Shown here in pieces: positions 54,872 to 64,000 of a DNA stretch of 64,000 nucleotides. This DNA is from Atriophallophorus winterbourni. Taxonomy: Eukaryota; Platyhelminthes; Trematoda; Plagiorchiida; Microphallidae. The stretch lies in contig JACCGJ010012629.1 of the NCBI GenBank assembly GCA_013407085.1, positions 1-64,000 of the forward strand, read 5' to 3'. The notes beneath the pieces were generated by a model. It had not been told where the DNA came from. It did not search any database and saw only the letters and a list, made by a program, of their open reading frames with translations. Each line of letters opens with the position of its first letter. Positions within the stretch are counted from its first letter, which is position 1. A program made the translations under genes and the position numbers.

Positions 54872-55456
54872 ATGAGTGAGCCTCAGAGAGATTCTAGTCC
54901 GGTAACTATTAACACTGTCGCTTTCACCATTCCCCAGTTCTGGACTCAAAACCCAGAGCTGTGGTTCCTTCAGGCAGAATCTTTCTTTGAGATCAAACGC
55001 GTAACGCAAGACAAACTCAAGATCCATTATGTAATAAGCTCACTCACTTGCGAGTCACTGTCCTTAGTCCAAGATATTTTGCTGAAGAAGCCATGTACTT
55101 ATGAGGATCTAAAAGCAGCCCTGATCACCCGACTAACAGAGTCCGAACGCCTTCGTGTTCAGCGGCTTTTAACGCAGGAAGAGCTTGGGGATCGGACACC
55201 GACCCAATTACTCAGAAGCATGCAATCATTGATCGGCAACATAACGATCGATGAACGCTTCTTGAAGCAACTCTTCCTTCAACGCCTCCCAGTACACGTT
55301 CAGCAAATAATGGCTAATTTTGTGGACATGGTTGGCATCGCACAGCTCGCGGAGATGGCAGACAAGATCGTCGAGATTAGGCAGCCCACCGTAAGCACAG
55401 CTGTCAAGGCGGATCCAACTGACGACCACCACGGTCGTAACGAACCTTACCATTAA
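54872..55456 (+). CDS. gag: Gag of the LTR retrotransposon, truncated
   Basis: 194 residues from the first ATG (an earlier GTG in frame is less likely). Capsid-like core: [20 protein letters not shown] near the start, [80 protein letters not shown]. This is the conserved Gag fold of CsRn1-group Ty3/Gypsy elements. It stops just after [17 protein letters not shown], before the Cys/His zinc finger, so the nucleic-acid binding end is missing. The reading frame is open throughout. Confidence 0.85.
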   Translation: MSEPQRDSSPVTINTVAFTIPQFWTQNPELWFLQAESFFEIKRVTQDKLKIHYVISSLTCESLSLVQDILLKKPCTYEDLKAALITRLTESERLRVQRLLTQEELGDRTPTQLLRSMQSLIGNITIDERFLKQLFLQRLPVHVQQIMANFVDMVGIAQLAEMADKIVEIRQPTVSTAVKADPTDDHHGRNEPYH

Positions 55457-55544
55457 CGGCTCGCACACTACATGCACGTCTCCCACCGTAAAAAGCGATA
55501 TCCAACATTTTAGCCAACCATACAAGAAGCTCATAGAATCTTTC

Positions 55545-57047
55545 GTGGATATCACATCCCCTAGCTATCAGACGGCAGACATAAAGCACGATGTTAAACA
55601 TCGAATCATAACTACAGGGAACCCATGCTTCAGTAGACCACGAAGGTTAGCTCCAGATAAGCTCAAAATTGCTAAAAGCGAATTCCAGCACATGTTGCAA
55701 TTGGGAATTATTCGCCCTTCCAGCAGCACTTGGGCAAGTCGACTACATATGGTCCCTAAGAAGACAGCCAACGACTGGAGACCATGCGGAGATTATAGAG
55801 CTCTGAACAAGCTCACAAAGCCTGATAGGTATCCAATCCCGCATTTGCACGACTTCTCCATGTCCCTGCACAATAAGCGAGTGTTCAGCAAGATAGATCT
55901 TGTTCGTGCATATCACCAAATCCCGGTTCATCCAGCGGACGTTCCAAAAACTGCAGTGACCACACCATTTGGTCTCTTTGAGTTTTTACGCATGCCCTTT
56001 GGTCTGCGCAACGCCGCGCAAACGTTCCAACGTTTCATGGACCAGGTCACGCACGGACTTGATTTCGTCTTCGTTTACATCGACGATATCCTGGTTGCTA
56101 GTCGTTCCCACGAGGAACACCTACAACACCTCAAACAACTGTTCGAGCGCTTACGTCATTACGGAGTGGTCATCAATCCCTCCAAGACACAACTCGGACA
56201 AGATTCCATCGATTTTCTCAGCCATCACGTCAATTCTGAAGGTATCAAACCCCTCAGCGATAAAGTTGACGCGATTACAAGCTTTCCATTACCAGACTCT
56301 CTCACCAAGCTGCGTAGGTTTGTTGGCATGGTCAACTACTATCGCCGCTTCATCCCGAAGTGTTCAGAGCTATGCCAACCCCTGACGGACCTACTGAAGC
56401 TTGATAAAAAGCAATTCCAAATGAACGAGTCAGGTAGACAAGCTTTCGAGAAAATCAAGCAAGAATTGAGCAAAATGGTGTTGCTAGCACACGTCGATCC
56501 GCAAAGCACACTCGTACTATCAACTGATGCATCCTCTGTCGCTGTCGGTGGCGTGCTACAACAGAGTAAGAACGGCAACTTAGTACCGCTTGCGTTCTTC
56601 TCAAAGAAGTTACAACCTGCAGAGCAAAAGTATAGTACGTTTGGTCGCGAACTCCTGGCGGTGTATCTGAGTATTAGGCACTTCCGTCACTTATTAGAAG
56701 GCCGCGAATTCGAGATACTCACAGATCACAAGCCATTGACCTACGTGCTATCCTCTGCCTCTGACAAGTACAATCCACGTGAAATACGACAGTTGGACTA
56801 TATCTCGCAATTCACATCGAAAATTCACCCAAAGCATTTTGTCGTCGATATCAAGGGTAAAAAAGAGACGATATCCATTGATCGATTAAAACCTGCTTTT
56901 ATCGAAAAAGACCCAGGTGGAGACGTGTTAAGCAATACGCCGAAAGTTAAGCAAGCCTTAGATAAAGATGAGACCGCAGGCGAACGAATAACTAAATCCG
57001 GTCGACATGTTCATTTCCCGGATAGATTAACTTACGTTCTAAATTAA
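55545..57047 (+). CDS. pol: Pol (RT-RNase H), integrase deleted
   Basis: About 500 residues, open, in another frame than gag. RT: palm Asp in [20 protein letters not shown] (near residue 118), [20 protein letters not shown], and the catalytic YIDD (178-181, [11 protein letters not shown]). RNase [19 protein letters not shown] (about 325), [15 protein letters not shown] and [18 protein letters not shown]. At [17 protein letters not shown] (about 425-435) the sequence jumps into [20 protein letters not shown], the C-terminal end of integrase: the last RNase H motif, the zinc-binding domain and the catalytic core are deleted without losing frame. The protease that should precede RT is also missing. 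RT motifs are intact, but without integrase and protease the element cannot move alone. Confidence 0.85.
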   Translation: MDITSPSYQTADIKHDVKHRIITTGNPCFSRPRRLAPDKLKIAKSEFQHMLQLGIIRPSSSTWASRLHMVPKKTANDWRPCGDYRALNKLTKPDRYPIPHLHDFSMSLHNKRVFSKIDLVRAYHQIPVHPADVPKTAVTTPFGLFEFLRMPFGLRNAAQTFQRFMDQVTHGLDFVFVYIDDILVASRSHEEHLQHLKQLFERLRHYGVVINPSKTQLGQDSIDFLSHHVNSEGIKPLSDKVDAITSFPLPDSLTKLRRFVGMVNYYRRFIPKCSELCQPLTDLLKLDKKQFQMNESGRQAFEKIKQELSKMVLLAHVDPQSTLVLSTDASSVAVGGVLQQSKNGNLVPLAFFSKKLQPAEQKYSTFGRELLAVYLSIRHFRHLLEGREFEILTDHKPLTYVLSSASDKYNPREIRQLDYISQFTSKIHPKHFVVDIKGKKETISIDRLKPAFIEKDPGGDVLSNTPKVKQALDKDETAGERITKSGRHVHFPDRLTYVLN

Positions 57048-57330
57048 AAGAACAGCAACTGGCCCACTTCTTTTTTTTCCTTCACAGGGTATTGTGAGGA
57101 CGAACTCACCTTGGAATGGAAAGACCGAACTTCCAATGACGAATACCCTCGAGGAATATCGAAGTGACAGTCATCCTTTGCCCATTTGAATTCTTCCGCT
57201 CCTAAACTCTGGATAGCGAGTTTGCCGATCGTGCTTAGAACGGGTGCTATCTATTTTTTTGGGCCTCCGAATCGCCTTTTTTTAATCCCGACGATCGGCA
57301 CCCAGTGTTCTCAGCACTGGAGGGGAGCTG
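57048..57330 (+). other. 3' untranslated part with polypurine tract
   Basis: Contains no frame. The purine-rich ctggaggggagctg (57317-57330) lies directly before the 3' LTR, where the plus-strand primer is expected. Confidence 0.6.
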
Positions 57331-57724
57331 TGTAGCAGACTATTGTCTCTACACGTTCACCATCGTACACGTCCACCTATTCAACCTTTGGCAATCCCAC
57401 AATTCAAAGGCCAACCAACGTCACGTGTACAATTATCGATCTTCGCGCCACGGTCAGCCATATCGACCACCTTTCAAATACACATTCAAATGGTGCGAAG
57501 CAACGGGCAAGCGGATCAGATATAATAACACGGCCAGGCATCGAACAACACACACTGCCTCTCCATCCCGATCCATTCCTTCTGTTTTGTTTCAACGCTT
57601 TCGTTCTACAAAGATAAGATTCGGCGTACCCATGTTGTTCTTTGAGCCAAGACGTGGGGGTTCGAAAGCGGAACCGACGCTAGAAGCCACTATCAGCAAA
57701 AACCGCTAAGGGACATAACCCAAA
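57331..57724 (+). repeat. 3' LTR
   Basis: Begins tgtagcagactattgtctct, ends aacccaaa; followed by the target duplication catc at 57725-57728. Confidence 0.9.
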
Positions 57725-57984
57725 CATCGTCCAGCGAGAGCTAACCAGGTATAGTGATGGCAGATGTCTGAAGCAGATTATCATGGTATAAACATAGGCA
57801 ATGTGACGTAGTACGTCGAGGTAGACCCCAAGAATCGTGGAAACTCGATACCATATCTGATGGCAAAATGCATACTTTTGAGAGGCGAGGAGCAGTTTTT
57901 TTAAAAGATCGTACCGGGCATGTTCGTTTATCTCAATTTCAGTGTTGCGTACTTTCAGGTGCATAATGGAGTACGACATCTATA

Positions 57985-58140
57985 TGAATTCAAAGATTTA
58001 TTCATAGATGATATGCGGGTGAAAAAAGCTATGCTTTACAAGACCCACAGAAATGCACATCGGGTCGGATGGTATAAATGTACTAAATATTGTTAGAGAT
58101 TATGGTCAAACGTGAAAAACATACTTGTCCATTTAGGCAT
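57985..58140 (-). repeat. LINE 3' end (family C), left arm
   Basis: Tail gattcaaagatttattcata on the plus strand, then the reverse complement of the family C 3' block (agctatgctttacaagaccc, gcacatcgggtcggatggta). Mirror copy at 61384-61540. Confidence 0.65.
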
Positions 58141-58470
58141 CTAGTGAAGAACTTAGTGTGATAGATTGTTGTAATGCTTGTCAACACGTTCCGTCCAAGG
58201 GATATCTGGGAGAATACGGAAAGGCGTGTTTCGAGTTCGGAGGCGGTATGCTGATAATAATACATTTTCCATCTGCTTGCTTGCTAGTAGATCATTACAT
58301 AGCAATCAGGGTTGACCAGCGTCGGTAGAGAATGGGTGGCGAGTAAGTCTAGTAAGTCCGACGGGTTCGATAGACCTTAAGTTTAGCGCCGCTTATAGAC
58401 AAACATACTAAAGCATATATTCAGCTTATTTGCACGTCGGTGCAAATAATAAATAGGTTTCGGCAGTTTA

Positions 58471-59364
58471 TTATTTCTGTGAAGGCTCTGTTGGTTCCAA
58501 GGTTGTCAAAGCCGGGTTGGTTTGGGGGATAAGCTCCCAATTCCAAAAATGCTCCAATGGCATGTGTCTGATATAGCCTCTGACAACCATGTCGTGCTCC
58601 TGGCCTGCAGGCGTGGTCCTGTGTGACCCGGTGGAACTGCTTCTACGGACAGGAGAAAGGGCGAGGGCGACCGACTGGTTCCTAAAAACCAGCATGCTTC
58701 GGGTAGGTGGAGCTCGTAAGTCCATGAAAGCGATCCACATAGGGGAGGGAAAACCCTTATCTGAAACCTCCACTGCCTTGTGGCTACATCCAATCATGGA
58801 AAAGGCTTCAGGAGTCAACCTCGAGGAAACATCCGGAGCCGGAGTCTCGTTAGGCAGTCCGAAGTTTATTCAACTTCGTCTTACCAGCTCCTGCGACTGC
58901 ATCGTTGTCTAAACGTATCAGCCTAGCTGTTCCTTAATTTCAAGTGGTGCCATGCAGCACTTGCTGCATGGGCAACAGCTAGTTCTCCATATAGAACTGC
59001 CCTGGCGTACATCACAACGCACGAATGGAGAGGACACTTCATTCCGCTTCTACTGATAAAAACAGGGAGCAGCAGATACCGGTTAAAAGCTATGGCTCGA
59101 CTGGTGTAGAGCTCAGCGCCTAAAGCTGCTTCTGACTGTGGGAGAGACTTTCAGGTCTCATTGGACGGCTACCGCTCACCTCAAGCTAGGCAGCCGCCAG
59201 TCAATGCGGTGGCGTCTCCCCACGGTCTGCTATCCTCATTGGGTGCATCGGGATTAGAACTCAACCGACAAACAGACCGTTTTTTCCGCACCAGCAAAAC
59301 GAACTACTAAACAAAAAATGTCATTTCTGAAACTGGGAACCTGGAACGTCCGGGCAATGCTTCT
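58471..59364 (+). repeat. LINE leader and endonuclease start, left arm (family B)
   Basis: Plus-strand sense: a leader with a 107-codon frame (58589-58912, starting MSCSWPAGVVLCDPVELLLR), about 400 bases without long frames, and at about 59318 the endonuclease start MSFLKLGTWNVRAMLL. It breaks off at the inner edge of the arm (59364) where the mirror copy continues into the rest of the endonuclease. The 107-codon frame has no recognised domain; frames of 95 and 115 codons on the opposite strand overlap it, so I do not call a protein here. Confidence 0.6.
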
Positions 59365-60159
59365 CAGCAGATCATATCATCCTAGGCTTAGCAGACAATT
59401 TGGTGCGGTGATATGTCGTGTCGGGAAGCTTCAGTTTTGCACAGACCAGTGAATGATCAGTATCATAGTCTGCGCTTTAATATGATCTGCTGAGAAGTAC
59501 GCTTCCTATATTAGTGCGCCTAACAAGAATAAGATCAAGCTAATGCCAATGCTTAGAGCGCGGATGTTTCCAAGAGACCTTATGGTTGTTTAGTTTGAAA
59601 GAAAGTGCTACTGACACGAAGACTGAACTGTGTGCACATTTCTAAAAGGCGTTGTCAATTTTCATTGGTTTTACATACACCGAACCTCCCAAAACAGTTT
59701 TGCCAAGACTCGTAATCTGCACCAACTCTAGCATTAAAATCACCCAATACCACTACAAAGTTTCTTTGTGGCACGTTTTTGTGGACTGTTGCAAGGTTAT
59801 GATAAAAAGCTTCTTTTTCAGCAGGCGTCGCAGAAAGCGTCGGTGCACAAACATTGACCAATGTAATTTTACCAGTAATACACTTCAGATTTCGAGTCCA
59901 AATCCGTTCGCTTCCACTGCTGCTCGGTCCTGCTGCTTTTAGTAGGTCGTTTCGAACGGCAAACCCAATTCCATGCAGTCGAGGCTCATCGGAACCCCTT
60001 CCCTACCAAAAATGTGTAATCTCTTTCTGTTAGTATACAAGTGTCTGGTAATCGCGTCTTTTGCAGGACAGCCACGTCCACATTCAGTCTCTTTAGCTCA
60101 TTGTTATTCACAGCTGATTTTCTTACGCCTCTGATATTCTAGACGTCGTCATGAAATCC
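59365..60159 (-). pseudogene. spacer of the inverted duplication: LINE endonuclease (family B)
   Basis: Minus strand continues from the right arm: KLGTWNVRAMLLDFMTTSRI, then with stops GIGFAVRNDLLKAAG, LVNVCAPTLSATPAEKEAFY, FVVVLGDFNARVGADYESWQ (59861-59655; the GDFNAR motif holds catalytic residues of APE endonucleases), FGRFGVCKTNEN, WKHPRSKHWH, LDLILVRRTNIGSVLLSRSY, SADYDTDHSLVCAKLKLPDT, TKLSAKPRM. Same family as 12309-13012. Stop codons in the first third, so not functional. Confidence 0.75.
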
Positions 60160-60229
60160 AGAAGCATTGCCCGGACGTTCCAGGTTCCCAGTTTCAGAAA
60201 TGACATTTTTTGTTTAGTAGTTCGTTTTG

Positions 60230-61053
60230 CTGGTGCGGAAAAAACGGTCTGTTTGTCGGTTGAGTTCTAATCCCGATGCACCCAATGAGGATAGCAGACC
60301 GTGGGGAGACGCCACCGCATTGACTGGCGGCTGCCTAGCTTGAGGTGAGCGGTAGCCGTCCAATGAGACCTGAAAGTCTCTCCCACAGTCAGAAGCAGCT
60401 TTAGGCGCTGAGCTCTACACCAGTCGAGCCATAGCTTTTAACCGGTATCTGCTGCTCCCTGTTTTTATCAGTAGAAGCGGAATGAAGTGTCCTCTCCATT
60501 CGTGCGTTGTGATGTACGCCAGGGCAGTTCTATATGGAGAACTAGCTGTTGCCCATGCAGCAAGTGCTGCATGGCACCACTTGAAATTAAGGAACAGCTA
60601 GGCTGATACGTTTAGACAACGATGCAGTCGCAGGAGCTGGTAAGACGAAGTTGAATAAACTTCGGACTGCCTAACGAGACTCCGGCTCCGGATGTTTCCT
60701 CGAGGTTGACTCCTGAAGCCTTTTCCATGATTGGATGTAGCCACAAGGCAGTGGAGGTTTCAGATAAGGGTTTTCCCTCCCCTATGTGGATCGCTTTCAT
60801 GGACTTACGAGCTCCACCTACCCGAAGCATGCTGGTTTTTAGGAACCAGTCGGTCGCCCTCGCCCTTTCTCCTGTCCGTAGAAGCAGTTCCACCGGGTCA
60901 CACAGGACCACGCCTGCAGGCCAGGAGCACGACATGGTTGTCAGAGGCTATATCAGACACATGCCATTGGAGCATTTTTGGAATTGGGAGCTTATCCCCC
61001 AAACCAACCCGGCTTTGACAACCTTGGAACCAACAGAGCCTTCACAGAAATAA
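60230..61053 (-). repeat. LINE leader, right arm (family B)
   Basis: Mirror of 58471-59294. The sense strand is minus and leads into the endonuclease of the spacer. The 107-codon frame is at 60935-60612; plus-strand frames 60706-61053 and 60731-61018 are its antisense. Confidence 0.6.
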
Positions 61054-61383
61054 TAAACTGCCGAAACCTATTTATTATTTGCACCGACGTGCAAATAAGC
61101 TGAATATATGCTTTAGTATGTTTGTCTATAAGCGGCGCTAAACTTAAGGTCTATCGAACCCGTCGGACTTACTAGACTTACTCGCCACCCATTCTCTACC
61201 GACGCTGGTCAACCCTGATTGCTATGTAATGATCTACTAGCAAGCAAGCAGATGGAAAATGTATTATTATCAGCATACCGCCTCCGAACTCGAAACACGC
61301 CTTTCCGTATTCTCCCAGATATCCCTTGGACGGAACGTGTTGACAAGCATTACAACAATCTATCACACTAAGTTCTTCACTAG

Positions 61384-61540
61384 ATGCCTAAATGGACAAG
61401 TATGTTTTTCACGTTTGACCATAATCTCTAACAATATTTAGTACATTTATACCATCCGACCCGATGTGCATTTCTGTGGGTCTTGTAAAGCATAGCTTTT
61501 TTCACCCGCATATCATCTATGAATAAATCTTTGAATTCAT
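61384..61540 (+). repeat. LINE 3' end (family C), right arm
   Basis: accatccgacccgatgtgca, tttctgtgggtcttgtaaag, catagcttttttcacccgca, tatcatctatgaataaatct. Confidence 0.65.
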
Positions 61541-61964
61541 ATAGATGTCGTACTCCATTATGCACCTGAAAGTACGCAACACTGAAATTGAGATAAACGA
61601 ACATGCCCGGTACGATCTTTTAAAAAAACTGCTCCTCGCCTCTCAAAAGTATGCATTTTGCCATCAGATATGGTATCGAGTTTCCACGATTCTTGGGGTC
61701 TACCTCGACGTACTACGTCACATTGCCTATGTTTATACCATGATAATCTGCTTCAGACATCTGCCATCACTATACCTGGTTATGCTTTCGCTGACGATGC
61801 ATCACAAAAATCCGCCTCTACTGGTTCTATTGAGCACAATCAAGATGAGCTGGCGGCCATCATTATAGACAATTAAGCTACTAGCAACCGACAGCCATTC
61901 AAAAAACTTACCTTAGCCGGTCATATATCGACCGGCCGTATCCCAGCGCATGCAAAACTCATTC

Positions 61965-62213
61965 ATCGGATGCATCTATCTTCTGCATATACGAATTCTC
62001 ATGGACTCTTGAACAAAATGCTCGAACTCCAAACTCGTTTTATCTGGTGTCCCCATGATGTTGTAACGGTAACTAAAACTTGGCTGAGCCAGACTCAGCT
62101 CAACAGTGAAATTCGACATCCCAATATCACAGTGTTTCATTCTGATGGATCGTCCCCGGTGGTGAAGTTGCTCACTTTGTACACTCATCAATAAAATACA
62201 CGCAACTTGACTC
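61965..62213 (+). pseudogene. LINE endonuclease start (CR1-like), right arm
   Basis: YTNSHGLLNKMLELQTRFIW, VTVTKTWLSQTQLNSEIRHP and NITVFHSDGSSP on the plus strand; truncated by the duplication edge, unlike its left-arm counterpart, which continues. Confidence 0.65.
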
Positions 62214-62687
62214 GTACTATACTTGACGTGACGTGCGGTTGGATTAATTTTGACCTCCGATATTTTTGGATATAACTTTCTTGGTTTTCATCCGATCGGT
62301 TTGATTTTTGGATATCTATCTGAAAACTTGCTACGTCGGATCTATTCATACAAGAATCATCCATCTGCGACGTGTCGTTCTTTGTGTACGTCAACCGTGA
62401 ATTTTTCTACAGTTTGTTCGTTTATTGGAATCGCTTTTGTGTTTCTGCTGTTCGATTACCCCATTGGTGTTTATCACTGTCGGGAACTACTCGGAGAAAT
62501 ACACAACGTGATATCAAATTCACGCCAAAAATCTCAAAGGGAATCTGGCAAATTAGCAGCTAAATCGAGTGACGAAATTTTCCGACAACCCGCCATTTTC
62601 CGTCAACTCCGCCCAATACCACACAAACCAACCGCAGCCGTATCGATTTTTGTGCTCTGATTTGTACTTTTAGTTGACCCCGTTAAC
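62214..62687 (+). other. likely LINE 5' leader
   Basis: Between the duplication edge and the ORF1 start. One frame (62250-62660) has no recognised domain. Taken as the leader of the LINE that follows. Confidence 0.35.
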
Positions 62688-64000
62688 ATGAAACAATCTG
62701 ATGTTCGCGAAACGTGCGTCGTCTGCATGAAATTCGTCAGTGGTAAGGTCAAATCTGTCACGTGTCAAAACTGTTCCCACAAATGCCACGCAAAATGCGA
62801 CAAATCATTGACCTCGGATGCGCTATCGATCCTGATGGATGAAAACATGCCTGGTGTATGCTATGTGTGCAAACGTTGTCGAGCTAAACCAAACGCAGAT
62901 TTAACTGCTCGAACAAGTGTTGCGCAAAGCAACCTAGATGATAGGATGCTGAGCTTAGAGCTTATCATACAAACGTTGAAGACATCGGTAGAGACTCAAA
63001 ATTCTCAGTTTGCCAGTATGTTTTTCAATAAATCGGGAACTACTGACGGTAATACCAGTCAGATAAACGCTCAATCTTCGATCTTTCAACACGAATGTTC
63101 AGCTGTTGCAACTGTGCCGGAGTGTCTTGAGGAGCGTCCTTTTCATCAAAAGGCCACCTTTAAAAATGCGATTGTTAAAGGCCTATCTGCCCAAAACATC
63201 CCTGGTCCGCAAAAAAATCGAAGCCCAAGCCACATGCTCATTTGAAGGTTATGCGAAAACCCTCAAGTTCAAAACCAATAGTCACGGTGCAAACTAATCC
63301 CAAAGTGGACATTATAGGTATTCGATCTAAGGCAGTTGAAACGTCCAGTAACTAGCTAAAACGCCAGGCACACAGTGTACATTCAGTCCATGGACTAAGT
63401 GTGATTTGCACCAACGTAAAGGAAACGAGTGCCACCTTACTAGGGACAGGCTAAAGCACGATAGAGAAGAATGGAAAAGGTTGTGCAACAACATGGACTT
63501 GGAGCCAGTTGAACCACTATCATTGATACGACTAAGTCGTAAACCTACTTCTTCAAATCTGGACCAGCCAAGATTGCTTAGAATCACGGTTCACTCTGAA
63601 AGAGATCTTGAAAACATCTTACTATCCGCTTTTCTCCTGCGTAAGGAGCGTTCAGAGACCACTGCAAGGATCTTTGCTGATGTGCCCTGGTGGGAAAGGG
63701 CCCGAAAGGACCAGCAACAAAGCCAAACGAAACAGAGGGATGATCGAAGTATAATCCTTTCGGGAGTTCCAGAAGCTGATGAAGCAACTGATAAAGCGGT
63801 GCAGCGCAAACACGATCAGTTACAATGAAGATTCCTCAGTGATATACTTGGTTTGCATGATGTAGCTGTGACTGACACGTTCCGCATCCCCAAATCTACG
63901 AATTATGAGGGCATCGGTCCTAAGCACCTTAAAATAACGTTCTTGCGTAATGATATGTTGAACACGGTCAAAACTCGTTGGGAAAATGGCCGCAGAATAA
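62688..64000 (+). pseudogene. CR1-like LINE ORF1 with PHD-type finger, open to the right
   Basis: Starts MKQSDVRETCVVCMKFVSGK. The first 70 residues hold a PHD-type finger: C-x2-C (CVVC), C-x2-C (CQNC), H-x2-C-H-x3-C (HKCHAKC), C-x2-C (CYVC-KRC), as in ORF1 of many CR1 elements, where it is thought to bind RNA or protein. A short coiled-coil-like segment follows (DDRMLSLELIIQTLKTSVET). Frame breaks lie near 63240-63400; the reading resumes at 63406 (QRDDRSIILSGVPEADEATD), meets an in-frame TGA at 63832, and runs on as RFLSDILGLHDVAVTDTFRI to the window edge. ORF2 should lie beyond. At least two breaks make this copy inactive. Confidence 0.7.

Larger units (their letters stand above)
54370..57724 (+). 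mobile_element. Ty3/Gypsy LTR retrotransposon, internally deleted
   Basis: 3,355 bp, flanked by a 4-bp duplication catc (54366-54369 and 57725-57728). LTRs of 412 and 394 bp, tRNA primer site directly after the 5' LTR, gag, and a pol that keeps RT and most of RNase H but has lost the gag zinc finger and most of the protease on one side and the integrase core on the other. Gag, the primer site and the 4-bp duplication resemble the CsRn1 group first described in liver flukes. It is non-autonomous; any recent movement would have relied on proteins from intact relatives. Confidence 0.9.
53952..59364 (+). repeat. left arm of a large inverted duplication
   Basis: Paired with 62213-60160. Corresponding positions sum to 119524 for the inner part (57725-59364) and to 116165 for the outer part (53952-54369); the difference of 3359 equals the nested LTR element plus its 4-bp target duplication. 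Without it the arm is 2,054 bp, the same as the right arm. The compared frames are identical in both arms; I saw only scattered base differences (for example near 54054, 54342 and 57730). Confidence 0.9.
60160..62213 (-). repeat. right arm of the large inverted duplication
   Basis: Mirror image of 53952-59364 minus the LTR element. At its inner edge the family B endonuclease runs on without a break; at its outer edge (62213) the CR1-like endonuclease is cut (cttgactc, then unrelated sequence). The uninterrupted target gatg of the LTR insertion is at 61796-61799. Confidence 0.9.

Noticed and set aside
58471..58818. Open frames of 95 and 115 codons on the minus strand of the duplication arm (mirrored at 60706-61053)
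   Set aside because: They overlap each other and the 107-codon frame on the sense strand of a LINE leader; no domain, so most likely antisense shadows.
53952..62213. Inverted duplication dismissed as a hairpin read artefact
   Set aside because: The arms are not identical: one carries a full LTR insertion with target duplication and there are scattered base differences, and the edges break different LINEs. An artefact joining two haplotypes is still possible and is noted in the findings.
1..64000. CRISPR arrays, bacterial operons, rRNA or tRNA genes
   Set aside because: No regularly spaced repeats, no tRNA B-box with cloverleaf, no rRNA-like blocks; introns and LINEs show the window is eukaryotic nuclear DNA.

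Overview
The window looks like AT-rich nuclear DNA from a flatworm, most likely a digenean fluke. The evidence is the repeat content (CR1/jockey-like and RTE-like LINE fragments and a Ty3/Gypsy element resembling the CsRn1 group), the 28- and 32-nt introns in one gene, which suit flatworm genes with tiny 5' introns, and the short 3' repeat tails on the LINEs. I cannot name the species. Most of the window is decayed transposable-element sequence. I support only two host genes well, both multi-exon.

Region by region. 0-9.9 kb: a broken coding exon with an acidic N-terminus, LINE remnants, the best-preserved hammerhead ribozyme (4111-4152, minus), and a possible membrane-protein fragment at 7.5-8.0 kb. 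9.9-17.3 kb: a second ribozyme unit with a partial tandem copy, a CpG-rich stretch, a LINE whose 5' part is inverted relative to its reverse transcriptase, a head-to-head pair of ribozyme units, and a minus-strand RTE-like LINE. 20-25 kb: two CR1-like LINE fragments, a long perfect hairpin and a minus-strand LINE RT fragment. 25.8-31.8 kb: a plus-strand three-exon gene (predicted 621 aa) carrying a good BH3-like motif, so a candidate apoptosis regulator. 34-40.4 kb: more LINE and ribozyme-unit remnants. 45.0-52.4 kb: a minus-strand four-exon gene for a p24-family cargo receptor (TMED10 type). It has two tiny introns and one 6.7-kb intron with a GC donor, packed with copies of a short interspersed repeat in both orientations. 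52.5-62.2 kb: LINE copies, then a 2,054-bp near-identical inverted duplication around a 795-bp spacer. Its left arm carries a 3,355-bp internally deleted Ty3/Gypsy element with a 4-bp target duplication, and the right arm keeps the uninterrupted target. 62.2-64 kb: the 5' part of a decayed CR1-like LINE with a PHD-type zinc finger in ORF1, running off the edge.

The two host genes show no functional link; their neighbourhood is set by retroelement insertion. The most unusual element is the family of short dispersed units with hammerhead ribozyme motifs (at least seven ribozyme sites or remnants), which resemble metazoan retrozymes or Penelope-type terminal repeats. Next come the BH3-motif gene, and the inverted duplication whose junctions and nested insertion can be ordered from the sequence.
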